From contig CALVXK010000001.1 in NCBI GenBank assembly GCA_944369075.1, positions 62,001-126,000 on the forward strand: a DNA stretch of 64,000 nt, read 5' to 3'. The notes beneath the pieces were generated by a model. It was not told the DNA's origin, searched no databases, and saw nothing but the letters and a program-made list of their open reading frames with translations. Source of the DNA: an uncultured Bacilli bacterium (lineage in GTDB: Bacteria > Bacillota_I > Bacilli_A > RFN20 > CAG-826). Numbering within the stretch: the first letter of the stretch is position 1; every line of letters begins with the position of its first letter. A program made the position numbers and the translations under genes. This document shows positions 9,469-17,789 of the stretch, in pieces.

Positions 9469-9501
9469 AATCATCATTTTAAAAAAATGATGATTTTTTT
9501 T
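9469..9501 (+). terminator. Rho-independent terminator after the ABC permease
   Basis: A 12-bp perfect stem (AATCATCATTTT, 9469-9480, with 9484-9495) with a 3-base loop is followed by a run of T. It closes the deoB-ABC unit and insulates the element at 9510. Confidence 0.85.
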
Positions 9502-9509
9502 AAAAAGGA

Positions 9510-9546
9510 GGGATAAATTTTCTTGATCAAAACATTCTTGTATAAT
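9510..9546 (+). promoter_or_regulatory. Copy 1 of a shared promoter-like element (MazF-like gene)
   Basis: GGGATAAA (9510-9517) is followed after 8 bases by ATCAAAACATTCTTG (9526-9540) and TATAAT. The same two blocks with the same spacing occur upstream of the C39/membrane gene (33293-33329) and comEA (54817-54853), both on the minus strand. This copy and the C39 copy differ at only two of 37 positions. If TATAAT were the -10, transcription would begin inside the ribosome binding site (GAAGGAG, 9548-9554). A -35 GGGATAA with a -10 near CATTCT fits better. This is an inference. Confidence 0.7.
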
Positions 9547-9562
9547 GAAGGAGAAATTTTAT

Positions 9563-10069
9563 ATGAAACTTAACCCGATTTTAAATCAAGAAATAAGTCA
9601 AGAAAATTCATCTAATCAAGGAATGAAATTGTCAATCAAAGATATTAGTCCGTTAGTCAATCCATATTTTTATATTAAAAAAGGAAAACTTGTTGAATAT
9701 ATTAAAGCCTATAAAGGTGATGGACAATTAAGTATTGGATTAGCTTTAATTCTAGAAGAATCTACATCAAGAGATTATGAAGCATTTATTTGCCCATTAA
9801 CTTTTGAAAAACCAAATTTTAAAAATGAAAGATATCGTTTAGCAATTGGTGAACTACCTACAATTAATAATGGAGAAATTGTTTATGCTAAATTAGATCA
9901 AATTAGATCTCTAGATAAAAAGAGAATTATTAAAGCGTCTCTAGAAGATAATAATTTAGGCATTGTTCCTTATGATGTAATTACCGAAATTGAATTAGTC
10001 TATTACAATCTTTTATTTAAAGGTAATGTTGTATCAAAATCTAAAGTTTCTAAACCAATAATATGTTAG
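9563..10069 (+). CDS. MazF/PemK-like protein
   Basis: A 168-aa protein. ATG 9563 is preferred over the in-frame ATG at 9545 because the GAAGGAG ribosome binding site lies between them. Residues 42-150 resemble the MazF/PemK fold: a Gly-rich turn and strand near KGDGQLSIGLALILEE, a strand near EAFICPLTF, and KLDQIRSLDKKRI (110-122), which closely matches the LLEQIRTIDKQRL segment of MazF toxins. The residues 1-40 extension is unusual for a toxin, and no antitoxin gene lies beside it. The promoter element is shared with comEA and the C39 gene. It may be a regulator or RNase used in that programme, but this is unproven. Confidence 0.5.
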   Translation: MKLNPILNQEISQENSSNQGMKLSIKDISPLVNPYFYIKKGKLVEYIKAYKGDGQLSIGLALILEESTSRDYEAFICPLTFEKPNFKNERYRLAIGELPTINNGEIVYAKLDQIRSLDKKRIIKASLEDNNLGIVPYDVITEIELVYYNLLFKGNVVSKSKVSKPIIC

Positions 10070-10169
10070 TAGATATTTAGTAGTTTTTAGAAAAAATATT
10101 GTGGAAAACTATAACATTTTTATCAAAGCATAAATTTATAAATAAATTAATTTTAATCTCACCAAATCT

Positions 10170-10203
10170 AGAAAAATGCGATGATTATCGTGTTTTTCTT
10201 TTA
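10170..10203 (+). terminator. Terminator after the MazF-like gene
   Basis: A 13-bp stem with two G-T pairs (10170-10182 with 10187-10199) and loop GATT is followed by T-rich sequence. The near-symmetrical A/T flanks could also serve yqeK from the other side. The rest of 10070-10253 shows no gene. Confidence 0.75.
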
Positions 10204-10253
10204 TTTTAGTTTACATAATAGATATTATACGAAGTTATTCTATAAATAAAAAT

Positions 10254-10859
10254 TTAAAGGTAGAATTTATACAAGTTATCAGAAAGATAATTACCTTCAT
10301 CACCTTTTTTGTCTAAAAAATCTTTTGCTTCTTTAACGACATATTTGAAATTTTTAATACAATCTTTCTTCATTAACTTGATTAATCTTTTTGAATCATA
10401 AGGTCTTAATGGTTCAATTTTATCTGCTGCAAATAAGACAATTCCTAATACACTTAAATTAGAATTTCCTGTCGTGTGATAAATAATTGCATCATTAATT
10501 TCTTTATCTTTAATGTTTAAATCAGTCGAAATCATATAACTTCCAACAAATGCATGATAAGCATATGTTGGTAAATCAAGATAATCTTTGAAGTATAATT
10601 TCATTAAATCAGTACTTCTCTTTTTATTTAGATATTTCCCAACATCATGCAAAAATCCTACGAAAAAGAATTTTGCAGGATTTTCTAAATTATTTAAAAT
10701 AGCAATATCATACATCAAATTAGCTACACTTAAAGAATGCATAAAACGTTTGATAGTCAAATTATCATAAACATACTTAAAAATACGATCGTCAATTATA
10801 AATTGATTATCGTCTCTAATAGTTAATCTATATTTATAAAAATCATATACTTTATCCAT
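10254..10859 (-). CDS. yqeK: HD-domain hydrolase, YqeK family
   Basis: A 201-aa HD-superfamily protein: HSLSVANLMYDIA supplies the first His, FVGFLHDVGKY the HD pair, and YHAFVGSYMIS and IIYHTTGN further ligands. YqeK proteins hydrolyse diadenosine tetraphosphate symmetrically. ATG 10859 (MDKVYDFYKYR) is chosen; a longer frame up to 10973 would run into the yhbY gene. In Bacillus it sits with nadD and rsfS; here yhbY is immediately upstream and nadD is absent from the cluster. Confidence 0.82.
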   Translation of the reverse strand: MDKVYDFYKYRLTIRDDNQFIIDDRIFKYVYDNLTIKRFMHSLSVANLMYDIAILNNLENPAKFFFVGFLHDVGKYLNKKRSTDLMKLYFKDYLDLPTYAYHAFVGSYMISTDLNIKDKEINDAIIYHTTGNSNLSVLGIVLFAADKIEPLRPYDSKRLIKLMKKDCIKNFKYVVKEAKDFLDKKGDEGNYLSDNLYKFYL

Positions 10860-10896
10860 ATTTAAGAGTCTAATAAAAAGACGATTGATAATCGTC

Positions 10897-11196
10897 TTAT
10901 TTTGGTAAAATAATCTTATTTTTAAGTTCAGGATTAGCTCGATATAAAATAATCGTGTTTCCTTTTTCTTCAACTAGATCACAACTAAGATTAGATAAAA
11001 GATCTAAAATAAATTGGTTTTTATTATCTGAAGAAGATTTTAAGAAAGAAACTTTTATTAACTCATGTGCTACTAAAGCTTTATCTAATGTATCTAAAAC
11101 AGTATTTGTAATTGTATTTTTACCGATATTAAATTTTAAAATATCATTTTGATAAGATATTTTTCTTAAGTAGTTCTTCTGCTTATTATTTAACAT
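10897..11196 (-). CDS. yhbY: Ribosome-assembly RNA-binding protein YhbY
   Basis: A 99-aa CRS1-YhbY (CRM) domain protein: LNNKQKNYLRKIS at the N terminus, FNIGKNTITNTVLDTLDKALVAHELIKVSFL in the core and a C-terminal GNTIILYR strand. Family members bind pre-50S particles. It overlaps yqeH by 11 bases, matching the yqeG-yqeH-yhbY order of Bacilli. Confidence 0.9.
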   Translation of the reverse strand: MLNNKQKNYLRKISYQNDILKFNIGKNTITNTVLDTLDKALVAHELIKVSFLKSSSDNKNQFILDLLSNLSCDLVEEKGNTIILYRANPELKNKIILPK

Positions 11197-12316
11197 TATT
11201 TAATTTAGCACGCGTTGTAAAAACGTATGTCCCCCTTGGTACGTAAACTCTAAAAGTTTGACTATTTCCTTTAAATTGCATCCAGCCTAAACCTAGTATT
11301 CCTAAATCTCTTTCACCCTTTTCTTCAACAAAAAAGTCATAAACATCAAAATTAGATAAATCTCTGAATTTAAATGATGTATTTTTTTGATCACCATTTT
11401 TTAATATGCTATTAAAGAATTTTAAGGCTTCACCTCTTTTAGTTTTAACATCAATTTTTGATGAAAAATAGCAATTTAAAACTGTTTTTTCGCCATCAGT
11501 TAACTCTACAAAGCAAATGCCACCAATAGCTAATGAAACTTTCTCGCTTATTGTAACCTTTCTATTTTCAACAGGTTTTTTAGGAATAATATATGTTGAA
11601 ATTGGCTTATCTAAAATATTAATTAAAGAATTGTTAATTGGGAAACCTGGAACTTCATAAATATAATTCTTAGTTCCAGTTGGGATTCTAAAACCTCTTA
11701 AAGATGTTTCTGGGAAAGTATAGGTAACTATCATTCTTCCTGTAGTATTATTGAAATTCTTGATAATTTCACTAATTAAAGAAGATTTACCACTATTTTG
11801 AGATCCTAAGAAATAGACATCTCTGTGATTTCTTGTTTCTGCAATTAATTCTCTAAGCTTATCAATGTTATAGCCAGTATTTGATGAAGTCAAAATAACG
11901 TCTTTCACGTTAAGTTTTGCGACTCTTAAACGATGACTAACATATTCTTTAAGTTGTCTTTCATCGCTTTTTAGAGGCATTAAGTCAACTTTATTTGCGA
12001 CAGCAATAACGTCTAAGTCTGAAAGTAATTCAGTGACTTCAGAGGAGAAACCTCCTTCGAATGAAAAAATATCTAGAACATAAATAATTAAAGAGTTTGT
12101 TTTTTTAATAGCTTCTAAAACTTTAATAAAATCTTTATTTAATATAACTTCACTCTTTTCTTGTTTTACTTCATTAAAACATGAATCGCACAAAAGTATG
12201 CCATCAGGGTATTTCTTTAAAATTAATGGTGAAATGTAGCCACTTTTAGTTGGGTCTTCAGCTTGCAAAATTGAACCGCAGTGTGAACATCTTTTAACTT
12301 TCTTTAAAATTGACAT
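11186..12316 (-). CDS. yqeH: Ribosome biogenesis GTPase YqeH
   Basis: A circularly permuted GTPase of 376 aa needed for 30S assembly in relatives. An N-terminal zinc ribbon (CSHCGS and CDSCF) precedes the G domain in G4-G5-G1-G2-G3 order: VANKVDLMP comes before the P-loop GSQNSGKSSL and the EVPGFP switch. ATG 12316 (MSILKKVKRC) lies about 7 bases after GGAGGG, whereas the ATG two codons earlier touches that site. It overlaps the end of yqeG by 23 bases. Confidence 0.92.
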   Translation of the reverse strand: MSILKKVKRCSHCGSILQAEDPTKSGYISPLILKKYPDGILLCDSCFNEVKQEKSEVILNKDFIKVLEAIKKTNSLIIYVLDIFSFEGGFSSEVTELLSDLDVIAVANKVDLMPLKSDERQLKEYVSHRLRVAKLNVKDVILTSSNTGYNIDKLRELIAETRNHRDVYFLGSQNSGKSSLISEIIKNFNNTTGRMIVTYTFPETSLRGFRIPTGTKNYIYEVPGFPINNSLINILDKPISTYIIPKKPVENRKVTISEKVSLAIGGICFVELTDGEKTVLNCYFSSKIDVKTKRGEALKFFNSILKNGDQKNTSFKFRDLSNFDVYDFFVEEKGERDLGILGLGWMQFKGNSQTFRVYVPRGTYVFTTRAKLNNVK

Positions 12317-12833
12317 AAACATCCCTCCGATTTTGGCACATTTTACTGTTTTTCAGTGCTTTTTTATATTTTAATTCCCTTTTTTTATTTAATCTAGTGA
12401 CAAAAGCGTTACTAGAGACAATTTCTTTACTATAAACAGATTTTATGTCCAAATAATTAGCGCATTTAATATCAGTAAGCAATTGATCTCCTATAAAAAT
12501 AGTCTCATCTGGAGAAATATGATTTTTTTTCATATATTTTCTAATCTTAAAGGTAAAAGGCTTGAAAGCTCGAGATATATAACTTACTTTTAATATTTTA
12601 GCATATTTTGAAACTCTTTTTTCAGAATTATTGCTAACAATAACTAAAGAAATATTATTGGCTTTTAATTTTTTAACAAGCTCAATTGTTTTTGTAGATG
12701 GAACTTTTAAAAGATAGGAATCTAAAGTGTTGTCTAAATCTGCGAATATATACTTGATATTGAAATGCTTATAAAAAACAATTTCAATCTCATATATATT
12801 ATCTGTCAAAAAATTTGGTTTAATGCTTTTCAT
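12294..12833 (-). CDS. yqeG: HAD phosphatase, YqeG family
   Basis: A 179-aa HAD IIIA phosphatase with motif I FADLDNTLDSY, motif II VSNNSEKRV and motif III FIGDQLLTDI. Some relatives dephosphorylate phosphatidylglycerophosphate; the substrate here is not known. It heads the yqeG-yqeH-yhbY-yqeK operon. A TATAAT box (12841-12846 on the minus strand) lies only 7 bases before the ATG and there is no Shine-Dalgarno, so the mRNA is predicted to be leaderless. Confidence 0.85.
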   Translation of the reverse strand: MKSIKPNFLTDNIYEIEIVFYKHFNIKYIFADLDNTLDSYLLKVPSTKTIELVKKLKANNISLVIVSNNSEKRVSKYAKILKVSYISRAFKPFTFKIRKYMKKNHISPDETIFIGDQLLTDIKCANYLDIKSVYSKEIVSSNAFVTRLNKKRELKYKKALKNSKMCQNRRDVYVNFKES

Positions 12834-12977
12834 TCTTAAAATTATAAAGCAAGAAAACTATAAAATAAAGCAAATTTAATATACTTAATTTAAACTAAAT
12901 TTATACTAAAAATATACTTAACATATTGTATATAAGATAATTGTTTAAATTTCTTAAATTTAAGATATAATTCACTT

Positions 12978-13190
12978 ATGAATACAAATCAAATCAATAC
13001 TCTAACACGAGTACTTATCTTATTAAGTTTCCTTTTTATGATATTTTTCCCATTTTTATCATTCCCTTTTTCAATTGCTTCTTTAATCTTATCGATAAAA
13101 ATAAAAGATAGAAACATGTTATACAATTTAATTGCTTCAATTGTTTCACTTGTATGCTCTATCTTATTAATAATAATTGCTTTAATTTAA
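12978..13190 (+). CDS. Small two-helix membrane protein
   Basis: A 70-aa hydrophobic protein with two predicted membrane segments (about residues 11-37 and 48-69) around a short basic loop IKIKDRN. It is not recognised. It diverges from yqeG and meets the end of parC with one base between stops. TATAAT at 12966-12971 is 6 bases before ATG and no ribosome binding site is present, consistent with a leaderless transcript and supporting that this is a real gene. Confidence 0.55.
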   Translation: MNTNQINTLTRVLILLSFLFMIFFPFLSFPFSIASLILSIKIKDRNMLYNLIASIVSLVCSILLIIIALI

Positions 13191-13191
13191 A

Positions 13192-15768
13192 TTAGTCGCC
13201 TAAATCATCAAATAAAGATATTTGTTCATAGTGAGGATCATCATTATTATCTTCACTATTTTTATTACTATCTTTTAAAATTATATCGTCATAAACTTTA
13301 AAATCTTTATTTACTACTTCTGCTTCAAAATTAAATACTGTTGTTATCGTTCTATCATCACTTATTGCATCAATATTCTTCTTACAGTATTTTTCAATTG
13401 GGGTTAGATGAAAATCATCAATTTCGATATTAAAAATCGATTTATCATCCAATAAGCCATAAAAAATAGCCTTTTCTTCTTTACTTCTAATTTCTTGATA
13501 AGATACTAAAGAATGTGGATCAGATTTAAATGATTTAAAGACAACTTGAGTTGCTCCAAGTCTTGCTGTTAACTTGAGATATGATGTATCAAAAACACGA
13601 TACATATCATGATTTGTTAAGAATATAAGTTTCTTTTTTTCACCATCTGTTATAGGTATCAAATATTTTAAATTTGAACCTCTTAAAGTTGAAATTGCTT
13701 TGACGCCACCACTTTTAATACCAGTTCTAGAAATTTCTCTTTCGTTAAAATAAGTACCAACACCATTCTCAGTAATAACAAATAAATTTGAATTGTTATT
13801 TAAAACAGCAACATCAACAAGTTCATCATTACTCGAAAGTTTCATGCATGAAATAGGTTTAGAATATCTTTGAACTTCAAAATCTTTAAGCTTTGACTTT
13901 TTGATTTGTCCAAGTTTTGATATTAAGCCGATTGAAACATTTATATTAAAATCTTCAACAACAATCGATTTAACAATATATTCACTTAAAGATAAATTAA
14001 TTAAGTAATTAATATGTTTTCCTTCATCTTTCCACCTATTTTCAATAATTTCATGAACCGGAATAAACATATAATTACCTAAATTTGTAAATGCAAGAAG
14101 ATAATCAGTTGTATTAACTATTTGAGATAAAACTATTGAATCGCCTTCTTTTAAACCAGGAAGTTGCCCTTCACAAGCTTTATAAGACTTAATCGAACTT
14201 CTTTTAATATATCCATCACGAGTTAAGACAAGATAAACGCTTTCTTTCATGATTAAATCTCTTTTATTAATTGATACAGACTTTTGCTTAGTTGATATTT
14301 CAGTTCTTCTCTCTATATTAAAAGTATTAATAGCTTCTTGTTCGAAAGAAATTAAATAATCGTTAAATTTTTCTTTATTAGTTAATAAAACATTAATTTT
14401 CTTAATTTGCTTTTCTAACTCATTTTTCTCGTCGATATAAATTTGAACATCAGTATGAGAAAGTTTGTATAATCTAATGTTCAAAATAGCCTCAGCTTGT
14501 TCATATGAAAAAGAATAAGTCTTCATTAGCTTATTTCTAGCATCTTCTTTATTTTGGCTTTTACGAATCAACTCGACAATTTCATCAATAATTGAAATTG
14601 CTTTAATAAGCCCTTCAACAATATGCAGTCTTGCCTCAGCCTTTTGTAAATCAAAATTTAATGATTTTACGTTTATATCAGATAAAAACTTTATATAAAT
14701 ATCTAAATACTCAAGCAAACTTAAAGTTTTTGGATGATTATCACAAATTGCTACAATATTGGCATTATAATTTATTTTTAGTTGAGTTTTATTAAGCAAG
14801 TATTGAATTATTACATCCGGATTAGCTCCTTTTTTTAATTCAATTACTATTTCGATATTATCACCACTAGATAAGTCTTTTACATCATTAATCCCGTCGA
14901 CTTCTCTATCTTTTCTAATTTTATCAATAGAATAAACAAGGACTTGTTTTTCTACTCCAAAAGGAATCTCACTAATAACTATCTCAGTAGAGTCGCTTTT
15001 TTCGTTAATTGTATATTTGCTTGCTAATTCAAATTTTCCTCTTCCAGTCTCATAAATTTGCTTAATACCATTATCATCGTAAATGATACCTCCAGTTGGA
15101 AAATCTGGCCCTTTAACATATTCTAAAATTTCATCTAATGAACAATTAGGATTTTTAATACGATGAATAACTGCATTACACATCTCTTTTAAATTATGAG
15201 GTGGAATTTTTGTCGCTAAACCAACAGCGATACCTTCGCTTCCGTTAATAAAAAGATTAGGAACATAGGCAGGTAAGACTAAAGGCTCATACTCTTCATC
15301 AGAAAAGTTAAGTGTAAAATCAATACACTTTTTATCGATGTTTTTAATAAGTAGTTCAGCATATTTTGAAAGTCTAGCTTCAGTATAACGATATGCTGCA
15401 GGTGAATCACCATCAATCGAACCGTTATTACCCTGGAAATCAATCATTGGGACTGACATTTTCCAACTTTGCGACATTCTTGCTAGAGCATCATAAATTG
15501 ATGAATCACCATGAGGATGGAAACGGCCCATGACATCGCCAACAATTTTTGCACATTTTTTTGTTGGATATTCATAAAAATTTTTATTCGTATACATCGA
15601 ATAAATAATTCTTCTTTGAACAGGTTTAAGGCCGTCTTTAGCATCTGGAATGGCTCTATCTTGAATAACATATTTAGCAAAGATAGAAAAACGATCACTC
15701 ATTAAGTCATCTAATGACTGAGTGACAATATTCTCTGCTATTTCTTTAATCTCTTTTTTATTCGCCAT
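13192..15768 (-). CDS. parC: DNA topoisomerase IV subunit A
   Basis: A type II topoisomerase A subunit (858 aa) that unlinks daughter chromosomes. The N-terminal winged helix has KIVGDVMGRFHPHGDSSIYDA, with the Ser at the quinolone position intact, and the catalytic Tyr follows in AYRYTEARLS. No GyrA-box (QRRGGKG) is visible in the C-terminal beta-pinwheel, which favours ParC over GyrA. The ParE subunit is 3 bases upstream, and plsY diverges from parE, as next to parE-parC in Bacillus. Confidence 0.9.
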   Translation of the reverse strand: MANKKEIKEIAENIVTQSLDDLMSDRFSIFAKYVIQDRAIPDAKDGLKPVQRRIIYSMYTNKNFYEYPTKKCAKIVGDVMGRFHPHGDSSIYDALARMSQSWKMSVPMIDFQGNNGSIDGDSPAAYRYTEARLSKYAELLIKNIDKKCIDFTLNFSDEEYEPLVLPAYVPNLFINGSEGIAVGLATKIPPHNLKEMCNAVIHRIKNPNCSLDEILEYVKGPDFPTGGIIYDDNGIKQIYETGRGKFELASKYTINEKSDSTEIVISEIPFGVEKQVLVYSIDKIRKDREVDGINDVKDLSSGDNIEIVIELKKGANPDVIIQYLLNKTQLKINYNANIVAICDNHPKTLSLLEYLDIYIKFLSDINVKSLNFDLQKAEARLHIVEGLIKAISIIDEIVELIRKSQNKEDARNKLMKTYSFSYEQAEAILNIRLYKLSHTDVQIYIDEKNELEKQIKKINVLLTNKEKFNDYLISFEQEAINTFNIERRTEISTKQKSVSINKRDLIMKESVYLVLTRDGYIKRSSIKSYKACEGQLPGLKEGDSIVLSQIVNTTDYLLAFTNLGNYMFIPVHEIIENRWKDEGKHINYLINLSLSEYIVKSIVVEDFNINVSIGLISKLGQIKKSKLKDFEVQRYSKPISCMKLSSNDELVDVAVLNNNSNLFVITENGVGTYFNEREISRTGIKSGGVKAISTLRGSNLKYLIPITDGEKKKLIFLTNHDMYRVFDTSYLKLTARLGATQVVFKSFKSDPHSLVSYQEIRSKEEKAIFYGLLDDKSIFNIEIDDFHLTPIEKYCKKNIDAISDDRTITTVFNFEAEVVNKDFKVYDDIILKDSNKNSEDNNDDPHYEQISLFDDLGD

Positions 15769-15771
15769 ATA

Positions 15772-17712
15772 TTATTCTCTTTCTTTAATAAAGTCGTCTT
15801 TCTCATTAAAGTCGACATATTCTTCTAACCACATTCTTCTTTTTTCAGGATTATCTCCCATTAAAATATTGATTTTATTCGCACAAACTAAAGGATCATT
15901 GATGCAAACTTTCATTAAAACACGATGCTCTTTGTCCATTGTGGTGTATTTTAGTTGCTTATCGCTCATTTCGCCCAAACCTTTGTATCTATTTACAGAA
16001 TATCCAGGCCCAATTTCTTTTTTTGCCTCTTCTAAATCATCATCATTAAAGCAATATTTTTCAATGTTTTTTCCATTACTTTTTTTATAAACACGATATA
16101 ATGGTGGAACAGCAACAAAAACATGTCCTTCTTTGATTAATTCGTTCATATTATTATAAAAGAAAGTTAAAAGTAAGGTCTGAATATGTGCCCCATCAGT
16201 ATCAGCATCGGTCATAATAATTATTTTATCATAATGAATATCATTAATATCAAAATCCGGTCCAATACCAGCACCAATCGTATAAACGATTGTAGCAAAC
16301 TCTTGGTTTTGCATAATTTTTTGTATGGTTAACCCATCTGTATTTAAAGGCTTTCCTCTAAGAGGTAATATTGCTTGATATCTTGGATCACGACCTTTTT
16401 TAGCAGTACCACCAGCGGAATCTCCCTCAACAATAAAAAGTTCGTTTTTCTTGTAATCTTTGGACTGAGCTGGAGTTAATTTATCGGATAAAATTATTTG
16501 ATTTTTACTTTTATTCCTTTTATTTCTTGCTTCTTCTTTAGCTTTTCTCGCTGCGATTCTAGCCTCATAAGAATCTTGACATTTTTTCACTAAAGCAACA
16601 GCAAAGTTTTTATTTTCGTTAAGATAATAAGTAAATTTTGAATAAATAAAATTATTAACCAATTGTTGAACAATGGCTGAGCCTAATTTAGCTTTAGTTT
16701 GTCCTTCAAATTCAAGAATATTTTCTGGAACTCTACAAGAAATAATTGCAATAATTCCCTCTCTAATATCAGGGCCTTCAAGTTTAATTTTGTTTTTTCC
16801 TAAATCGTTAGCATCAATATAATCATTAACCGCCCTTGTTAAGCCAAGTTTTAAACCTACCTCATGAGTTCCACCTTCAATGGTTCTAACGTTATTTACG
16901 TAACTTCTGATATTTTCAGAATAAGTGTCATAGAAATATTGGAAAGCAATCTCTATTTGAACCCCTTCAACTTCATCTTCAAAATAGATTTCATCACCCA
17001 ATGGTTTTTTTCCTTCGCTTAATTCGCTAATAAACTCTTTAATACCATTTTCGTAATAAAAATGGTCTTTTTTATTATCTCTTTCATCGATTAAATAAAA
17101 ATGAACTTTTTTTAACAAAAAAGCAGATTCTTGCAAATGATTTGAAATTCTTTCATATGAAAACTCGGTTGTCTTAAAGATTTTAGGATCAGGTTTAAAG
17201 GTTATAGTTGTACCATGTTTCGCTGTTTCACCTAAAACTTTTAAAGGTGATTTTAATTTTCCTCCATTTTCAAAAGATATGTTATATATTTTCCCATCTT
17301 TATAAGAAGTTGCCTCTAAATAAGAAGAAAGAGCATTAGTAACGCTACTTCCAACACCATGTAAGCCACCACTAGATTTATAAACGGTACTATTAAATTT
17401 GCCACCGCTATGCAATGTAGTTAAAAGTAATTGTATAGCTGGTAAACCGGTTTTTTTATGTATATCGCAAGGAATTCCTCTTCCTTCATCAGCAATAGTA
17501 ATTGAGCCATCTTTATGTATAGTAACGGTAATTTTATTTCCATAGCCATTTAAAGCTTCGTCAATAGAATTGTCAACAATTTCCCAAACCAAATGATGAA
17601 GACCATATGTATCGGTAGAACCAATATACATTCCAGGTCTTTTTCTAACGGCTTCTAAGCCTTCTAAAACTTCAATATTCGAAGCGTTATATAAAGTATT
17701 TTTTTCACTCAT
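15772..17712 (-). CDS. parE: DNA topoisomerase IV subunit B
   Basis: The ATPase subunit of topoisomerase IV (646 aa). The GHKL domain shows VDNSIDEALNG and GGLHGVGSSVTNAL; the TOPRIM domain has FIVEGDSAGGTAKKGRDP, IMTDADTDGAHI and the terminal YKGLGEMS. ATG 17712 (MSEKNTLYN) is chosen. A TATTAT box 6 bases upstream (17719-17724, minus strand) and no Shine-Dalgarno suggest a leaderless start; TACAAT (17724-17729) would instead give a leader of only a few bases. Confidence 0.9.
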   Translation of the reverse strand: MSEKNTLYNASNIEVLEGLEAVRKRPGMYIGSTDTYGLHHLVWEIVDNSIDEALNGYGNKITVTIHKDGSITIADEGRGIPCDIHKKTGLPAIQLLLTTLHSGGKFNSTVYKSSGGLHGVGSSVTNALSSYLEATSYKDGKIYNISFENGGKLKSPLKVLGETAKHGTTITFKPDPKIFKTTEFSYERISNHLQESAFLLKKVHFYLIDERDNKKDHFYYENGIKEFISELSEGKKPLGDEIYFEDEVEGVQIEIAFQYFYDTYSENIRSYVNNVRTIEGGTHEVGLKLGLTRAVNDYIDANDLGKNKIKLEGPDIREGIIAIISCRVPENILEFEGQTKAKLGSAIVQQLVNNFIYSKFTYYLNENKNFAVALVKKCQDSYEARIAARKAKEEARNKRNKSKNQIILSDKLTPAQSKDYKKNELFIVEGDSAGGTAKKGRDPRYQAILPLRGKPLNTDGLTIQKIMQNQEFATIVYTIGAGIGPDFDINDIHYDKIIIMTDADTDGAHIQTLLLTFFYNNMNELIKEGHVFVAVPPLYRVYKKSNGKNIEKYCFNDDDLEEAKKEIGPGYSVNRYKGLGEMSDKQLKYTTMDKEHRVLMKVCINDPLVCANKINILMGDNPEKRRMWLEEYVDFNEKDDFIKERE

Positions 17713-17776
17713 AAATCTATAATATTGTATCAAATTTTGGCTTATTTTTTAAGTAGTAATTGTGCCGAAAATCTAT

Positions 17777-17782
17777 TAGAAT
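17777..17782 (+). promoter_or_regulatory. -10 box of plsY, predicted leaderless start
   Basis: TAGAAT lies 7 bases before ATG 17790, and no Shine-Dalgarno is present. The transcript would begin at or next to the A of the start codon. Confidence 0.5.
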
Positions 17783-17789
17783 ATTTAGC

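Noticed and set aside
9541-9546. TATAAT as the -10 box of the shared element
   Set aside because: It would start transcription inside the GAAGGAG ribosome binding site. The matching position at comEA (TATATA) has the same problem, so it is probably not the -10 for sigma-A, though this is not proven.
12912-12932. A possible fourth copy of the shared element (AACATATTGTATATAAG)
   Set aside because: It matches only part of the second block, lacks GGGATAAA at the right distance, and the gene downstream has a better -10 next to its ATG.
15722-16090. A 122-aa plus-strand frame opposite parE/parC
   Set aside because: It crosses the parE-parC junction in antisense and matches nothing.
13192-17712. 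gyrA and gyrB as names for the topoisomerase pair
   Set aside because: No GyrA-box is visible, and the neighbour plsY plus the parE-parC order point to topoisomerase IV.
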